DNA of 64,000 nt, from positions 1 to 64,000 of the forward strand of contig NZ_JAIHLQ010000014.1 in assembly GCF_019733355.1 (NCBI RefSeq). Reading direction: 5' to 3'. Under the pieces are notes generated by a model, which ran no database searches, was not told the DNA's origin, and was given only the letters and a program-made list of their open reading frames with translations. This DNA is from Pseudomonas baetica (GTDB taxonomy: Bacteria > Pseudomonadota > Gammaproteobacteria > Pseudomonadales > Pseudomonadaceae). Below, in pieces: positions 32,066 through 40,698 of the stretch (position 1 is its first letter; each line of letters begins with the position of its first letter). Both the position numbers and the translations under genes were made by a program.

Positions 32066-32641
32066 TTAGAAGTTCATACCGTAGGAGTTGGCCAAGGCGC
32101 GCAGGCCGCCGGCGTAACCCTGACCCACGGCTCGGAATTTCCACTCGCCGTTGTGGCGATACAGCTCTGCGAACACCATCGCTGTTTCAGTAGAGGCGTC
32201 TTCAGCCAGGTCGTAACGAACCACTTCGGCACTGGTCACGTCATTAACGACACGGATGAAGGAACCACCCACCTGACCAAAGCTTTGCTTGCGCGCTTCG
32301 GCGTCGTGAATGGTCACGACGAAGACCACCTTGTCTACGTCAGCCGGGACACGGCTCAGGTCGACCTTGATCACTTCGTCGTCGCCGTCGCCAGCACCGG
32401 TGCGGTTGTCGCCAGTGTGCTCAACCGAGCCGTCCAGGCTTTTCAGCTGGTTGTAGAAAATGAAGTCAGCTTCGCCGCGGACCTTGCCATTCGCACCCAG
32501 CAGAAGAGCGCTCGCGTCCAGGTCAAACTCGGCGCCGTCAGTTGCACGCGGATCCCAGCCCAGGCCAACCAGAATCTTGCTCAGGCTCGGGTCGGTTTTG
32601 GTCAAAGACAGGTTTGCACCCTTTTGAAGAGTCAGTGCCAT
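32066..32641 (-). CDS. terE: TerE (TerD family) protein
   Basis: Second TerD-fold protein (191 aa), clearly paralogous to the downstream gene along its whole length. It carries [20 protein letters not shown] and [20 protein letters not shown], both Asp-rich calcium sites. It also has the shared motif [20 protein letters not shown]. In E. coli-type operons the two copies are TerD and TerE. It is expressed with TerC directly upstream (31 nt gap). Cytoplasmic. Confidence 0.93.
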   Translation of the reverse strand: MALTLQKGANLSLTKTDPSLSKILVGLGWDPRATDGAEFDLDASALLLGANGKVRGEADFIFYNQLKSLDGSVEHTGDNRTGAGDGDDEVIKVDLSRVPADVDKVVFVVTIHDAEARKQSFGQVGGSFIRVVNDVTSAEVVRYDLAEDASTETAMVFAELYRHNGEWKFRAVGQGYAGGLRALANSYGMNF

Positions 32642-32672
32642 GGGTATTACTCCTTGTGGTGAAGACGATTAC

Positions 32673-33704
32673 TCATTGGTTTTCAAGCGGTGCATCTTCC
32701 TTTGCAGGGAAGATCAGACTGGCAACGACGCCTATCGCCAGAACAACCATCACGATCAGCAAACTGGTGTTCGCGTCGATGGTATAGCCGTGATGGAACA
32801 TATGATCCGTTGCATTCAAGCCCAACTTGACAGCAATGAAGAACAACAGTGCGATAACCGATTTTTCCAGGTGGACCAGATAGCGTTTCAGGGCTTCCAG
32901 AACGAAGTACATGGTGCGCAGGCCCAGAATGGCGAACAGCATGGCCGAGTAGACGATCAGCGGCTCGCGACTCACGGCGATCACCGCCGGCACAGAGTCG
33001 AAGGCGAACAGAATGTCGGACACCTCAGCCACCACCAGGCACAGGAACAGCGGCGTGGCGAACAGCGTGCCTTTGGCCGCGAGCGTCATACCCTGGTGCT
33101 CAGGTTTCTTCAGTTCCACTTCGAGTTGCTTGCGGGACACAAAAAAGTTGTGGCCATACAGCTTTGGCCATACAGGAAAGAGCTTTTGCGCGAAGCGGTA
33201 GGCCATGTGCTTGGAATAGTCCTCCTCTTCTTCGTCATCACCGCCGCTGCGCAGCATCATGATGGCGGTCCAGGCGACGATCACGGCAAAAACCACCTCG
33301 ACCCATGGGCCAAACGCCAACAGGCCGGTGCCAATGGCAACGAAGATCCCACGGAACACGATCGCGCCGATGATCCCCCAGTACAGCACCCGGTGACGCA
33401 TGCCATCAGGCACTTTGAACCAGGCAAAAATCGCCATGAACACGAACAGGTTGTCGACGCTCAGGACTTTCTCCAGCGCATAACCGGTGACAAACAGGCT
33501 CGCGACCTGCGGCCCGTGCTGGACATACAGAAAGCCTGCGAACGCCAGCGAGATGGCAATCCAGAAAACCGACCAGATTGAGGCTTTAGCCAGCGAAATG
33601 GGCTTGTCGCCACGGTGCGTAACCATGTCGAGCAGCAGTGCGCCCAGCGCAATACCGACGAATACCGCCATGGTCAGTGGGGGAAATCCAATGTGACTGT
33701 CCAA
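32673..33704 (-). CDS. terC: TerC, integral membrane protein of the Ter complex
   Basis: Membrane protein of 343 aa with about nine hydrophobic segments and conserved acidic residues within them: SVDNLFVFMAIFAWFKVP (about residues 84-101) and ILFAFDSVPAVIAVSREP (about 210-227), the classical TerC signatures. It is thought to bind or move metal ions and to anchor TerB and TerD proteins. The frame begins with TTG, which has AAGGAG 6 nt upstream, so a non-ATG start is likely. It lies 10 nt after terB. Confidence 0.93.
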   Translation of the reverse strand: MDSHIGFPPLTMAVFVGIALGALLLDMVTHRGDKPISLAKASIWSVFWIAISLAFAGFLYVQHGPQVASLFVTGYALEKVLSVDNLFVFMAIFAWFKVPDGMRHRVLYWGIIGAIVFRGIFVAIGTGLLAFGPWVEVVFAVIVAWTAIMMLRSGGDDEEEEDYSKHMAYRFAQKLFPVWPKLYGHNFFVSRKQLEVELKKPEHQGMTLAAKGTLFATPLFLCLVVAEVSDILFAFDSVPAVIAVSREPLIVYSAMLFAILGLRTMYFVLEALKRYLVHLEKSVIALLFFIAVKLGLNATDHMFHHGYTIDANTSLLIVMVVLAIGVVASLIFPAKEDAPLENQ

Positions 33705-33714
33705 GTACAGCTCC

Positions 33715-34164
33715 TTAAAGTTCGAAATCAGCCGGGTTCAAACCCAGCTCAAGGCAAATCTGACGGCAAGCCGCTTTTTCTTTGTCGTCGAAGTTGCCAT
33801 CCGACGCGCCGATGGCGCAGGCAACACGGACCAGTAAGCGGCCAGCACCCGCATCGTTCTTGATCTTGCCGATGGTCTTCAGCGCTTCCGCCTGACCGAT
33901 CTGAAAGTCGAACTCAAACTTTTCGCAGTGAGCGTTGAAGGACTTGATGACGTCGGCCATGTTGAAAACCTTCAATTCTGACGAGTTGTTGATGAACCCG
34001 GCCATTTTGGTTTTCTCGGCGGAGGAGATCTCTCCGTCTGCAGCAGCGACCAATGCGCAGGCTGCGGTCGTGGCATCCATGAATTTCTGATTTTTGAACT
34101 TGCTGACCTCAGAGGTCAGTTTGTCGCGTGCCAATGCAGCGTTTTCTTTAAGCCATGCAAGCAT
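33715..34164 (-). CDS. terB: TerB, tellurite resistance TerB family protein
   Basis: Cytoplasmic all-helical protein of 149 aa. Its two acidic metal-binding loops are visible: AACALVAAADGEISSAEKTK (about residues 36-55) and CAIGASDGNFDDKEKAACRQ (about 118-137). TerB binds divalent metals and interacts with the inner face of TerC. AGAGGA precedes the ATG. Position between terA and terC matches terZABCDE gene order in other bacteria. Confidence 0.94.
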   Translation of the reverse strand: MLAWLKENAALARDKLTSEVSKFKNQKFMDATTAACALVAAADGEISSAEKTKMAGFINNSSELKVFNMADVIKSFNAHCEKFEFDFQIGQAEALKTIGKIKNDAGAGRLLVRVACAIGASDGNFDDKEKAACRQICLELGLNPADFEL

Positions 34165-34210
34165 TTTGAAGTCCTCTAAAAGGGCGGGGCCCCAAGCCCC
34201 GCCAAGGTAA

Positions 34211-35377
34211 CTATTTCGAACCGGCGCGCCAGTTCATGCCCCAGCCGTAGGCTTTATCCACCGCAGAATGCCCACGGTGGAAATCCACCCGCCGGGAAAC
34301 CTTGACGGCGCCGTTGTCATTTTCGAGCATCGCAATGGCGCACATACCATCGCGTCCGCCCTCTTCGTTGAGGCGAACCTCGATCTCCGGCTGATTCGGG
34401 ATGTAGATGGTTACTACGCCATCGGTCTCGCGCCAGTTAGGAGCCCCTTCGTAGATGAAGGCGAAAATCAGGATGCGGCGTACTTCAGCCCACTTCGCGC
34501 CATTGATGTGCAGCCACTCGCCACCGGCGACAGAGCCGGTACGGTCGTCACCCATCAGTTGAATGTAAGGCTCTTGGTTCAGGCTGCCGAAGCAGTTGCC
34601 AAGCGCTTGCACGACGCCCTTCTCACCGTCCTGCAACTCGTACAGGCAACCCACGTCGAGGTCGATCGAAGAACTGCTTTTGAAGAAGCCGCCAGAGCTG
34701 CGCTTGTTCCAGTTCAGGTTGACCTTGATCTCACCGAAACCGGCCGCGGTCTTCTCCAGACTGATAGAGCTGCGCGTCTTGTCGAGGGTCACCTTGCTCA
34801 GGCTGATCGACGACTTCGGCGCCGCAGGTGCAGGCGGCACGGGTGTTGGAGCGGGTGCTGGCGCCGCTGCTGGCGCGGCGACATCGACCCCGAAGTGCTT
34901 GGCCAATGGCTCAAGCCCGCCGTTGAAGCCCTGTGCAACACAACGGAATTTCCACTCACCCTGGCGACGATAAAACTCGCCCAGGATCAGCGCGGTTTCC
35001 TTCATGCCACTGGTAGAGATCTGCGCTTCGATACCACCGGACACCACGACCGACAGCTGCGAGACGCGCTCGAAACTGGCCTTGTTTTCGTAGATCGTGG
35101 CGGTCAGTGCGACCTTTTCCACGGCCGGCTCCAGTCGGCTCAGGTCAACTGTGAACACCGCGCGACCCGCCGAGGAGTCGGACAAGGTGACCGCACCGCC
35201 CAGCACACTCGGCTGACCGTAAAAGCACATATCGCCATCGCCGCGAACCTTTGCCGTGGTTCCCAGAGCGAAGGCCGAGACATCAATATCGGCGCCTGGA
35301 ATCGGCGAATAATTGATGTCGACGCGAAGCGGGCCGCTGGCAACGGGTGCGTTGCCGCCCGGAGCAAGAGTGGCCAT
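34211..35377 (-). CDS. terA: TerA, two TerD-like domains
   Basis: Protein of 388 aa. An N-terminal TerD-like domain (about residues 1-170) ends in ILGEFYRRQGEWKFRCVAQG. A Pro/Ala linker (about 172-188) follows, then a C-terminal TerD-related domain (about 205-388) beginning SISLEKTAAGFGEIKVNLNW and containing LMGDDRTGSVAGGEWLHING. This two-domain form is TerA. The start ATG overlaps the upstream stop by one base (TAATG), so TerA and TerZ are coupled. It acts in the Ter complex; no enzymatic motif is visible. Confidence 0.9.
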   Translation of the reverse strand: MATLAPGGNAPVASGPLRVDINYSPIPGADIDVSAFALGTTAKVRGDGDMCFYGQPSVLGGAVTLSDSSAGRAVFTVDLSRLEPAVEKVALTATIYENKASFERVSQLSVVVSGGIEAQISTSGMKETALILGEFYRRQGEWKFRCVAQGFNGGLEPLAKHFGVDVAAPAAAPAPAPTPVPPAPAAPKSSISLSKVTLDKTRSSISLEKTAAGFGEIKVNLNWNKRSSGGFFKSSSSIDLDVGCLYELQDGEKGVVQALGNCFGSLNQEPYIQLMGDDRTGSVAGGEWLHINGAKWAEVRRILIFAFIYEGAPNWRETDGVVTIYIPNQPEIEVRLNEEGGRDGMCAIAMLENDNGAVKVSRRVDFHRGHSAVDKAYGWGMNWRAGSK

Positions 35378-35961
35378 TAGCGCAGCGCCTGAACGGCCAG
35401 GTTCACCAGGTCATCGGCGGTACGGCCGTTGGTGGTCTGGCCGATAGCGGTGAACTTCCAGCCATCGCTATCACGAGACAGGCTAGCCATCACGATGCCG
35501 GTGTGGGCGCCACGCTCGGACAGATTGAAGCGGGCCAGCTCATTCTTGTTACTGGCGTTGACGATGCGGCAGTAGGCGTTTTCGACTTTTTCGAAGTTCT
35601 GCCCGGTGAAGCTGTTCACCGTAAAAACCAGGTGCTGGACGACCGCCGGCAGACGCTGCAGATCAACGTGGATGGTTTCGTCGTCACCCGCGCCTTCACC
35701 GGTACGGTTGTCGCCGGAATGCTGGATCGAACCGTCCTGAGATTTCAGTTGGCGGAACCACACCAGGTCGATCGGTTGAAGGCTGGCGTCGAGCAGGATG
35801 CACGAAGCGTCCAGGTCGATTTCACCACCATTGCCCATCAACTTGCCGAGAAAACCGGCCTTTACCGGGTCCCAACCCAGGCCGAGGCTGACGCTGGTCA
35901 GCGCAGTGCCGGCGGTTTTTTCCAGGGAAATGGACTGTTTTTTGCTCAGGGTAAGTGCCAT
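35377..35961 (-). CDS. terZ: TerZ (TerD family) protein
   Basis: TerD-fold protein of 194 aa with VSLGLGWDPVKAGFLGKLMG near the N-terminus, GGEIDLDASCILLD and SGDNRTGEGAGDDETIHVDL as the two calcium-site regions, and IVMASLSRDSDGWKFTAIGQ at the end. The insertion after WDP and the position before terA match TerZ. A ribosome site AAGGAG lies within the last codons of the upstream HAD gene, so the Ter and biosynthesis modules are translated from one message. Confidence 0.9.
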   Translation of the reverse strand: MALTLSKKQSISLEKTAGTALTSVSLGLGWDPVKAGFLGKLMGNGGEIDLDASCILLDASLQPIDLVWFRQLKSQDGSIQHSGDNRTGEGAGDDETIHVDLQRLPAVVQHLVFTVNSFTGQNFEKVENAYCRIVNASNKNELARFNLSERGAHTGIVMASLSRDSDGWKFTAIGQTTNGRTADDLVNLAVQALR

Positions 35962-35963
35962 CG

Positions 35964-36719
35964 TTACGCTCCTTGTTGGTCATCGGTGTTCATGTGGCGA
36001 TCGGATGTGCGCGCCACATGCAGGTCGGCCTGCGCACCGCGCACGCCCGGATTTATTCCATTGGCGACTCGCAGACGTCCACGACGCCATGCCGGATGAA
36101 AATGCCGCCAGTGCGGTTCTTCGGCTGCGGCGAGCAACTCATGATCACCTCGGGTATCGCCCCAGGCTTTGATCCGGAATTGCTGCAAAACGCCGTAGAC
36201 AGCCTCAAGCCTCTGGACTTTGTTCTCGCATCTGCAGTTGTTGCCGGTGATGTGCCCGGTCAATACGCCGTCCACCACTTCCAGTTCGGTGCCGATCAAA
36301 CTGACGCCAAGACGCTCGGCGAAAGGCTGCAGTACCAGCGCCGGTGAAGCTGAACAGAGCGTCACCACCGCGCCGGATTTGATCTCGGCCTCAATCGCCA
36401 GCAAGCCCGAAGGACGCATCAATCGCGGCCAGACCCGCGTGCAATAACTCGCGGCTTGCTGTTGCAGCCACTCAAGCTTCACACCGGTCAGAAACGTGCG
36501 AATCAACTGCGCCTTGAGTTCGTCACGGCTCATGCGCCGCACGACGAATCGCAGGCTGGGTAGCGCCAGACTGAGCAGGCGCCGATTGAACTCCCGTGCT
36601 CCGAATGCAAACTTCAGAAACGGTACGAAACTGTCGTGCCGGGTCAATGTGCCGTCGAAGTCGAACACCGCAAGGACTGGCCGCTGCAGCGCGGTTGCAT
36701 TGTCGATCTGCTCTTTCAT
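35964..36719 (-). CDS. HAD-IB family phosphatase of Ter biosynthetic module
   Basis: Haloacid-dehalogenase phosphatase of 251 aa with motif I VFDFDGTLTRHDS (about residues 18-30), motif II TLCSASPALVL, and motif III/IV near KAWGDTRGDHELL. The class (helical cap, DFDGTLT) is that of phosphoserine phosphatase-like HAD-IB enzymes. In Ter-linked gene clusters such phosphatases are predicted to act on a phosphorylated nucleoside-like intermediate. It overlaps the CitE-like gene by 4 nt and touches terZ. Confidence 0.88.
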   Translation of the reverse strand: MKEQIDNATALQRPVLAVFDFDGTLTRHDSFVPFLKFAFGAREFNRRLLSLALPSLRFVVRRMSRDELKAQLIRTFLTGVKLEWLQQQAASYCTRVWPRLMRPSGLLAIEAEIKSGAVVTLCSASPALVLQPFAERLGVSLIGTELEVVDGVLTGHITGNNCRCENKVQRLEAVYGVLQQFRIKAWGDTRGDHELLAAAEEPHWRHFHPAWRRGRLRVANGINPGVRGAQADLHVARTSDRHMNTDDQQGA

Positions 36720-37666
36720 CCTGAGGCCTCAGCCAGACGAATCGATGTTTCGCCGGCACCGGCTTCCGCATGACGGATACCGTGCCACCGCGCGCGCTCA
36801 AGAATCCGGGTCGCCCATTTGTAATGGGTCGCGGGCTCACACATTGCGTCGTTATGCCTGAATACCGCCGGTGCTACGTCGCTGACGATCAGTTTGGCGC
36901 TGTTGAAATCCTCGAGGCTGACGCGCAGGGTGTCCTGAATGATTTCAATCTGACTGGGGTGAATGGCGGTCTTGCCGACCAGACCATGGGCGATATCGAA
37001 CTCCAGTTCTTCCTTGAGCAACTGAGGCGACGCCAGTTGCTCGAACACCGGTGCCGTCAACGCAAAACCTTGCGACCCCATGACCCCTGCCAACATCGGG
37101 ATCACGTATCCCATCGGCGTGCTGTAGAGCGTGGTGCTCGGATTGCGACGCAGGCCAAGGCTGCCCATCAAGTCGTTTCCACCGATGCGCAAGGCGATGA
37201 TTCGCTGGTCGAGGCTGGCCTTGAGCGCCTGCCCCAGTTCAACCATGGCGCCAGGATTGAAGACATCTGTGGTTTCCAGCGTCGGCATCAGGAACAGCGC
37301 GGGATTAGTCACGGCCTGCTCCCAGGCGCCCAGATTGGCCAGCGTCAGTTTCGGGATGACGAATCCATCGACATGCGACATCAGCGGCCAGTCGTTGAGT
37401 ACCGCAGCCATCTGCGAGTCACGCGGGCGAACGAACAACAACGGGCCGCCCTCGGGACGACCGCCACGCTGATCGATAACCGTCAGCAAGCCATGCAGAT
37501 TGGCCAGCGCCGTTTCGATATCAATGTCTGCAATCGCGTCCTCGAGGCAAACCACCAGGGAGCGAAGTTCCGGCAATTTGCTTCGGAACACCACATCAAG
37601 CAGATCCGGCCGGGTGGCGGGCATGTAAAGCGTGGCACCGAGGGCATAGGGCGAGAGGGTCTTCAT
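36716..37666 (-). CDS. HpcH/HpaI aldolase / CitE-like lyase of Ter biosynthetic module
   Basis: TIM-barrel protein of 316 aa related to citrate lyase beta subunit. It carries SLVVCLEDAIADIDIETALA (about residues 35-54, with the metal-binding acidic residues), GGPLLFVRPRD with the conserved Arg, and IALRIGGNDLMGSLGLRR. The ending KTAIHPSQIEIIQDTL (about 244-259) is typical of CitE-like enzymes. It should form or break a C-C bond next to a CoA- or phospho-type substrate. It overlaps the StiP-like gene by one base and the HAD gene by 4 nt, in the conserved Ter biosynthesis order. Confidence 0.88.
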   Translation of the reverse strand: MKTLSPYALGATLYMPATRPDLLDVVFRSKLPELRSLVVCLEDAIADIDIETALANLHGLLTVIDQRGGRPEGGPLLFVRPRDSQMAAVLNDWPLMSHVDGFVIPKLTLANLGAWEQAVTNPALFLMPTLETTDVFNPGAMVELGQALKASLDQRIIALRIGGNDLMGSLGLRRNPSTTLYSTPMGYVIPMLAGVMGSQGFALTAPVFEQLASPQLLKEELEFDIAHGLVGKTAIHPSQIEIIQDTLRVSLEDFNSAKLIVSDVAPAVFRHNDAMCEPATHYKWATRILERARWHGIRHAEAGAGETSIRLAEASG

Positions 37667-38760
37667 CAGCCCAGACTCCGAATGATCGTCACTGCCCGGT
37701 AAGGCCCCAACTGCGCACCGACCTCCTCGACTGGAACGCCGGCAGCTTCTGTCAGGTGCATCAGCAATTGCACATCGCTGTCGCTACGGTCGCGGATCAA
37801 CACATGGTGCGGGACACGACGCAACACGGCGCGTGTCGCCTCGGCGATGCCCGGCTTGACCCGATTGAGATTGGTCACCTCAAAACGTGCCGCCAGCGAT
37901 TCGACGACGTGGGTGGCCGCGCCCTGGAGTTCGAGACGCTGTTCGTCGGTCCACGGCAGGGCTTTGGGGACGATGCCCAAGACTTTGCGCTGGGCTTCGA
38001 TCTGCTCGATGAATACCTGTGTCACATCGTGCTCCTGCAGGTGGTCATAGACCACGCAGCCGTGCAGCCCGCCGTTTACAGGCCAGATCGAACGTGAGAC
38101 GAGACCGGAGACTGTGGCTCCCAGAATCCCCGAGGGGATGACCCAATCCTCGGCGGACGCCGCCATCCACGCTCGGCCGCAAGGATCGGCCAGCACGACA
38201 AGTCGCGGAGATTTCGGGAAGCGTGCATCAGCGCTCAGGCTGCGCTGAATTTCGCCGCTGATCGCGCCCTTACCGGTCCAGCCATCGACGAAGACGATGT
38301 TCTCGGCCCCGTGAGTCTGAATGATGGCCTCCAGGGCAACCGTGTCGATGCCGCGATCACGGACGATGCTGATGCCGTAATGGAAGGCTTCGCGCCCCAT
38401 CTCGATCAACGCACGACGCAACAGCACACCCAGCGGGAGGCCGGCGCGTACAAACGACACCAGCACGATAGACGTGCCGGTACACGCCTCATTCAAACCT
38501 AGCGCCAGTGCTTGAACATCCGTGGCCATGCGCGCACCGTTTTGCGCCAGAACACGCTCGTACAGTGCCTTGTGAGTTTCACTTGGGGCGCTTTCCTGAC
38601 TGATCATTTCAGAATAGTGCTTCTGCTTCGTTTGAATCAGTCGCTCTTTTTCCTCGACGTCCGTCACGTCCATCTGCACGGCCTGCAACAGGAAATGCAC
38701 GTCATCCGGCGCATAGCTTCCGCTGCCCACCGTTACCAGGTCGGTGATGGTTTCATTCAT
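37666..38760 (-). CDS. StiP-like (PELOTA/PRTase-associated) protein of Ter biosynthetic module
   Basis: Protein of 364 aa related to the family annotated 'cysteine protease StiP' (PF11202). It carries SIVLVSFVRAGLPLGVLLRR (about residues 105-124) and NIVFVDGWTGKGAISGEIQR, a segment like the PRPP-binding loop of phosphoribosyltransferases, so a PRTase-like role is more convincing than a protease. The start at 38760 (MNETITDLV) lies inside the end of the upstream HAD gene (8-nt overlap). A longer open frame runs back over that gene and is not used. Function in the pathway is predicted, not shown. Confidence 0.82.
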   Translation of the reverse strand: MNETITDLVTVGSGSYAPDDVHFLLQAVQMDVTDVEEKERLIQTKQKHYSEMISQESAPSETHKALYERVLAQNGARMATDVQALALGLNEACTGTSIVLVSFVRAGLPLGVLLRRALIEMGREAFHYGISIVRDRGIDTVALEAIIQTHGAENIVFVDGWTGKGAISGEIQRSLSADARFPKSPRLVVLADPCGRAWMAASAEDWVIPSGILGATVSGLVSRSIWPVNGGLHGCVVYDHLQEHDVTQVFIEQIEAQRKVLGIVPKALPWTDEQRLELQGAATHVVESLAARFEVTNLNRVKPGIAEATRAVLRRVPHHVLIRDRSDSDVQLLMHLTEAAGVPVEEVGAQLGPYRAVTIIRSLG

Positions 38761-39511
38761 GGATCGAAGCCCCTGCCCGCTTGGCCAATTGGCTGCGCGT
38801 CGGAGTCGCCCACAGGTGGCACTCCTCCATGAAGGCCAGATCGGTGATGCTGTCGCCAAAGCCCAGCACAGGGCGTTCACCGTTGATTTCACGATCACGG
38901 CGCAACCACTCCTGAACCGCTGCCTGCTTGGACAAGCCCTGCGGCAGGAACGCCAGGTTGTTGCTATTGGCGTGAATATGCATGCCATCCAGCAATCCCT
39001 GAGCCTGAACTTCAGCCAGCACCGCGCTCAGCACCTCGTCACTGGATTCGTTGTGCTTGGTCACCACGTAGTGGCGCAACCCCTGCTCTTCAACCACCCA
39101 ACCGCGCAAGGAAATGCCCAACTGCCGGCCAATGGCCAGCGTCGCCTCACTGAGCTCCGGCAGGCGGCTTTGGTAGGCCGCGAGGATATCGCTCATGCGG
39201 TCCTGCCAGGCCTGATCGAGCTTGCCGTCCGGTCCCAGGATCACACCGCCATGGGAGCAAATGGCGCCTTGTTGAAATGGCAGCTTGACCCGCGTGAACG
39301 CTTCTACGCTGCGCGCCGTTACCGCTACCACATCGGTCGTTGCCAGCAGCCATTCGGCCATCGACTTCTGCACAGGGCTCATGTAGCCGTTGGGCTGGCC
39401 ATGTATATCAAGTGTCGCCGTGTGGCGTGGTGTGCCTTCTTTCATCTTGCGCGCGGTTTGAAACAACGTGTCGTCGAGATCAACCAACGCCAAGGGGCGA
39501 TTAATTGTCAT
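38753..39511 (-). CDS. HAD family hydrolase of Ter biosynthetic module
   Basis: Phosphatase of 252 aa with motif I LVDLDDTLFQTARK (about residues 9-22), motif II VVAVTARSVEAF, and motif IV VLGFGDSITDLAFM near residue 220. The cap placement is of the Cof/sucrose-phosphatase type, different from the HAD-IB enzyme in the same operon. Two HAD phosphatases in one pathway imply two dephosphorylation steps or two substrates. The gene overlaps both neighbours (8 and 11 nt). Confidence 0.87.
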   Translation of the reverse strand: MTINRPLALVDLDDTLFQTARKMKEGTPRHTATLDIHGQPNGYMSPVQKSMAEWLLATTDVVAVTARSVEAFTRVKLPFQQGAICSHGGVILGPDGKLDQAWQDRMSDILAAYQSRLPELSEATLAIGRQLGISLRGWVVEEQGLRHYVVTKHNESSDEVLSAVLAEVQAQGLLDGMHIHANSNNLAFLPQGLSKQAAVQEWLRRDREINGERPVLGFGDSITDLAFMEECHLWATPTRSQLAKRAGASIHE

Positions 39512-40628
39512 CGACGATCACCTGCGCGTTCAAAGTCTGCAGCAACTCGGCAGAGACCGCCTGCGCTGGGGTTTCCGAACAGATCAGCACCCGATCGAAT
39601 TGACCCGGGCGCACATTGTAGAGGAAGTTGGGAATGCCCAGACCGTAGTTATCAGCGAACGATAAGGCGTGCTCGATCACGTGGCCCAGTGCAATCGGCG
39701 AGCGGCTGGTCGAACTGAAATGCACATCCGCGCCCGCGCGCTCCAGACGTTCGGCGAGCAAGAACGGACGCCAGACAAACTCACTGGTGCCCACGACCAG
39801 AATCCGCTCGCCGGGTTGTACGTGAAGGTCTGGGGCCAACGAGTCGCCAACAGAGCGCACGCCCAAGCGTCCCCAGTCATTATCCGAATTCACCGGCCAG
39901 TCACCGGCGGCGATAGTGCCCACCGCAGGCATATCGGGCAATGGCGCATCGGGGTCTTCGAAGAATTGGTAAGAACCCTGCAACAGCGACACTTGATGCG
40001 CGCAATCACCCAGCGCAGCACGCACTGCGCCGCCGGACCAATCCGTCAGCACACAGGTCACGACTTGTTCGACCTTGTCCAGACCGGCATCGACCAGAGC
40101 ACGGTGCAGATTGATGAACGTCTTGCCCGTCGAGGCCTCGTCATCAACCAGCACCAGCGAACGGGCATTGAGCATCTGCTCACGCACTTGCGGATCGACT
40201 GGCAAGTGAATCAGATGCGCACTGGCATGGCTGTGCTCTTCTTCAAAACGGGTAAACAACTCGGTTCCCGTGGGATGACGGGTGCTGACCATATACACCG
40301 TATCGGGGCGAGTGGCGCTATATGCCCGATGCACGCCGGCACCGAGGCCGACGGCGGTTTCGGCCATGCCGATAACCAGGACAGGCCCCGGCAAATCCGC
40401 CGGAATTTCTGCGGCCAGGCTTTCAAAACTGGCGGCCATCACCGAGGGACGCACCGGAATATGTCGTCCGAGCACTTTAGACACGAACAGGAATGCCCGC
40501 TTCGGATTACGACGCTCGGCGAAGCCGAACAGTGAGTCGGGGGCAATGACAGCATCATCAACGTTGACGTCAAGACGTCCACGCATCAGTTGTGCGCTCA
40601 GCGCTTTCGTTGCTGTACGAGGTTCCAT
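39501..40628 (-). CDS. Phosphoribosyltransferase with TRSP domain, Ter biosynthetic module
   Basis: Protein of 375 aa. The N-terminal part is a PRTase domain with the PRPP loop LVLVDDEASTGKTFINLH (near residue 157). The C-terminal part (about 260-375), beginning VQPGERILVVGTSEFVWRPF, resembles the TRSP domain that accompanies this PRTase class. It is predicted to transfer a phosphoribosyl group onto a base-like acceptor. I set the start at MEPRTATKALS (40628), since the longer frame has no ribosome site. It lies 70 nt after the TerD-protease gene and overlaps the next HAD gene. Confidence 0.87.
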   Translation of the reverse strand: MEPRTATKALSAQLMRGRLDVNVDDAVIAPDSLFGFAERRNPKRAFLFVSKVLGRHIPVRPSVMAASFESLAAEIPADLPGPVLVIGMAETAVGLGAGVHRAYSATRPDTVYMVSTRHPTGTELFTRFEEEHSHASAHLIHLPVDPQVREQMLNARSLVLVDDEASTGKTFINLHRALVDAGLDKVEQVVTCVLTDWSGGAVRAALGDCAHQVSLLQGSYQFFEDPDAPLPDMPAVGTIAAGDWPVNSDNDWGRLGVRSVGDSLAPDLHVQPGERILVVGTSEFVWRPFLLAERLERAGADVHFSSTSRSPIALGHVIEHALSFADNYGLGIPNFLYNVRPGQFDRVLICSETPAQAVSAELLQTLNAQVIVDDN

Positions 40629-40698
40629 TAACAAATTCCTGCCTTGGCGTAGGATCACGATCCAGCGCCTCTTCGGTGGGTTTCAATTCAAAGATGAA

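Noticed and set aside
31478..32662. 394-codon plus-strand frame antisense to terD and terE
   Set aside because: It arises from codon bias of two paralogous genes with strong family motifs on the minus strand; no ribosome site and no recognisable domain.
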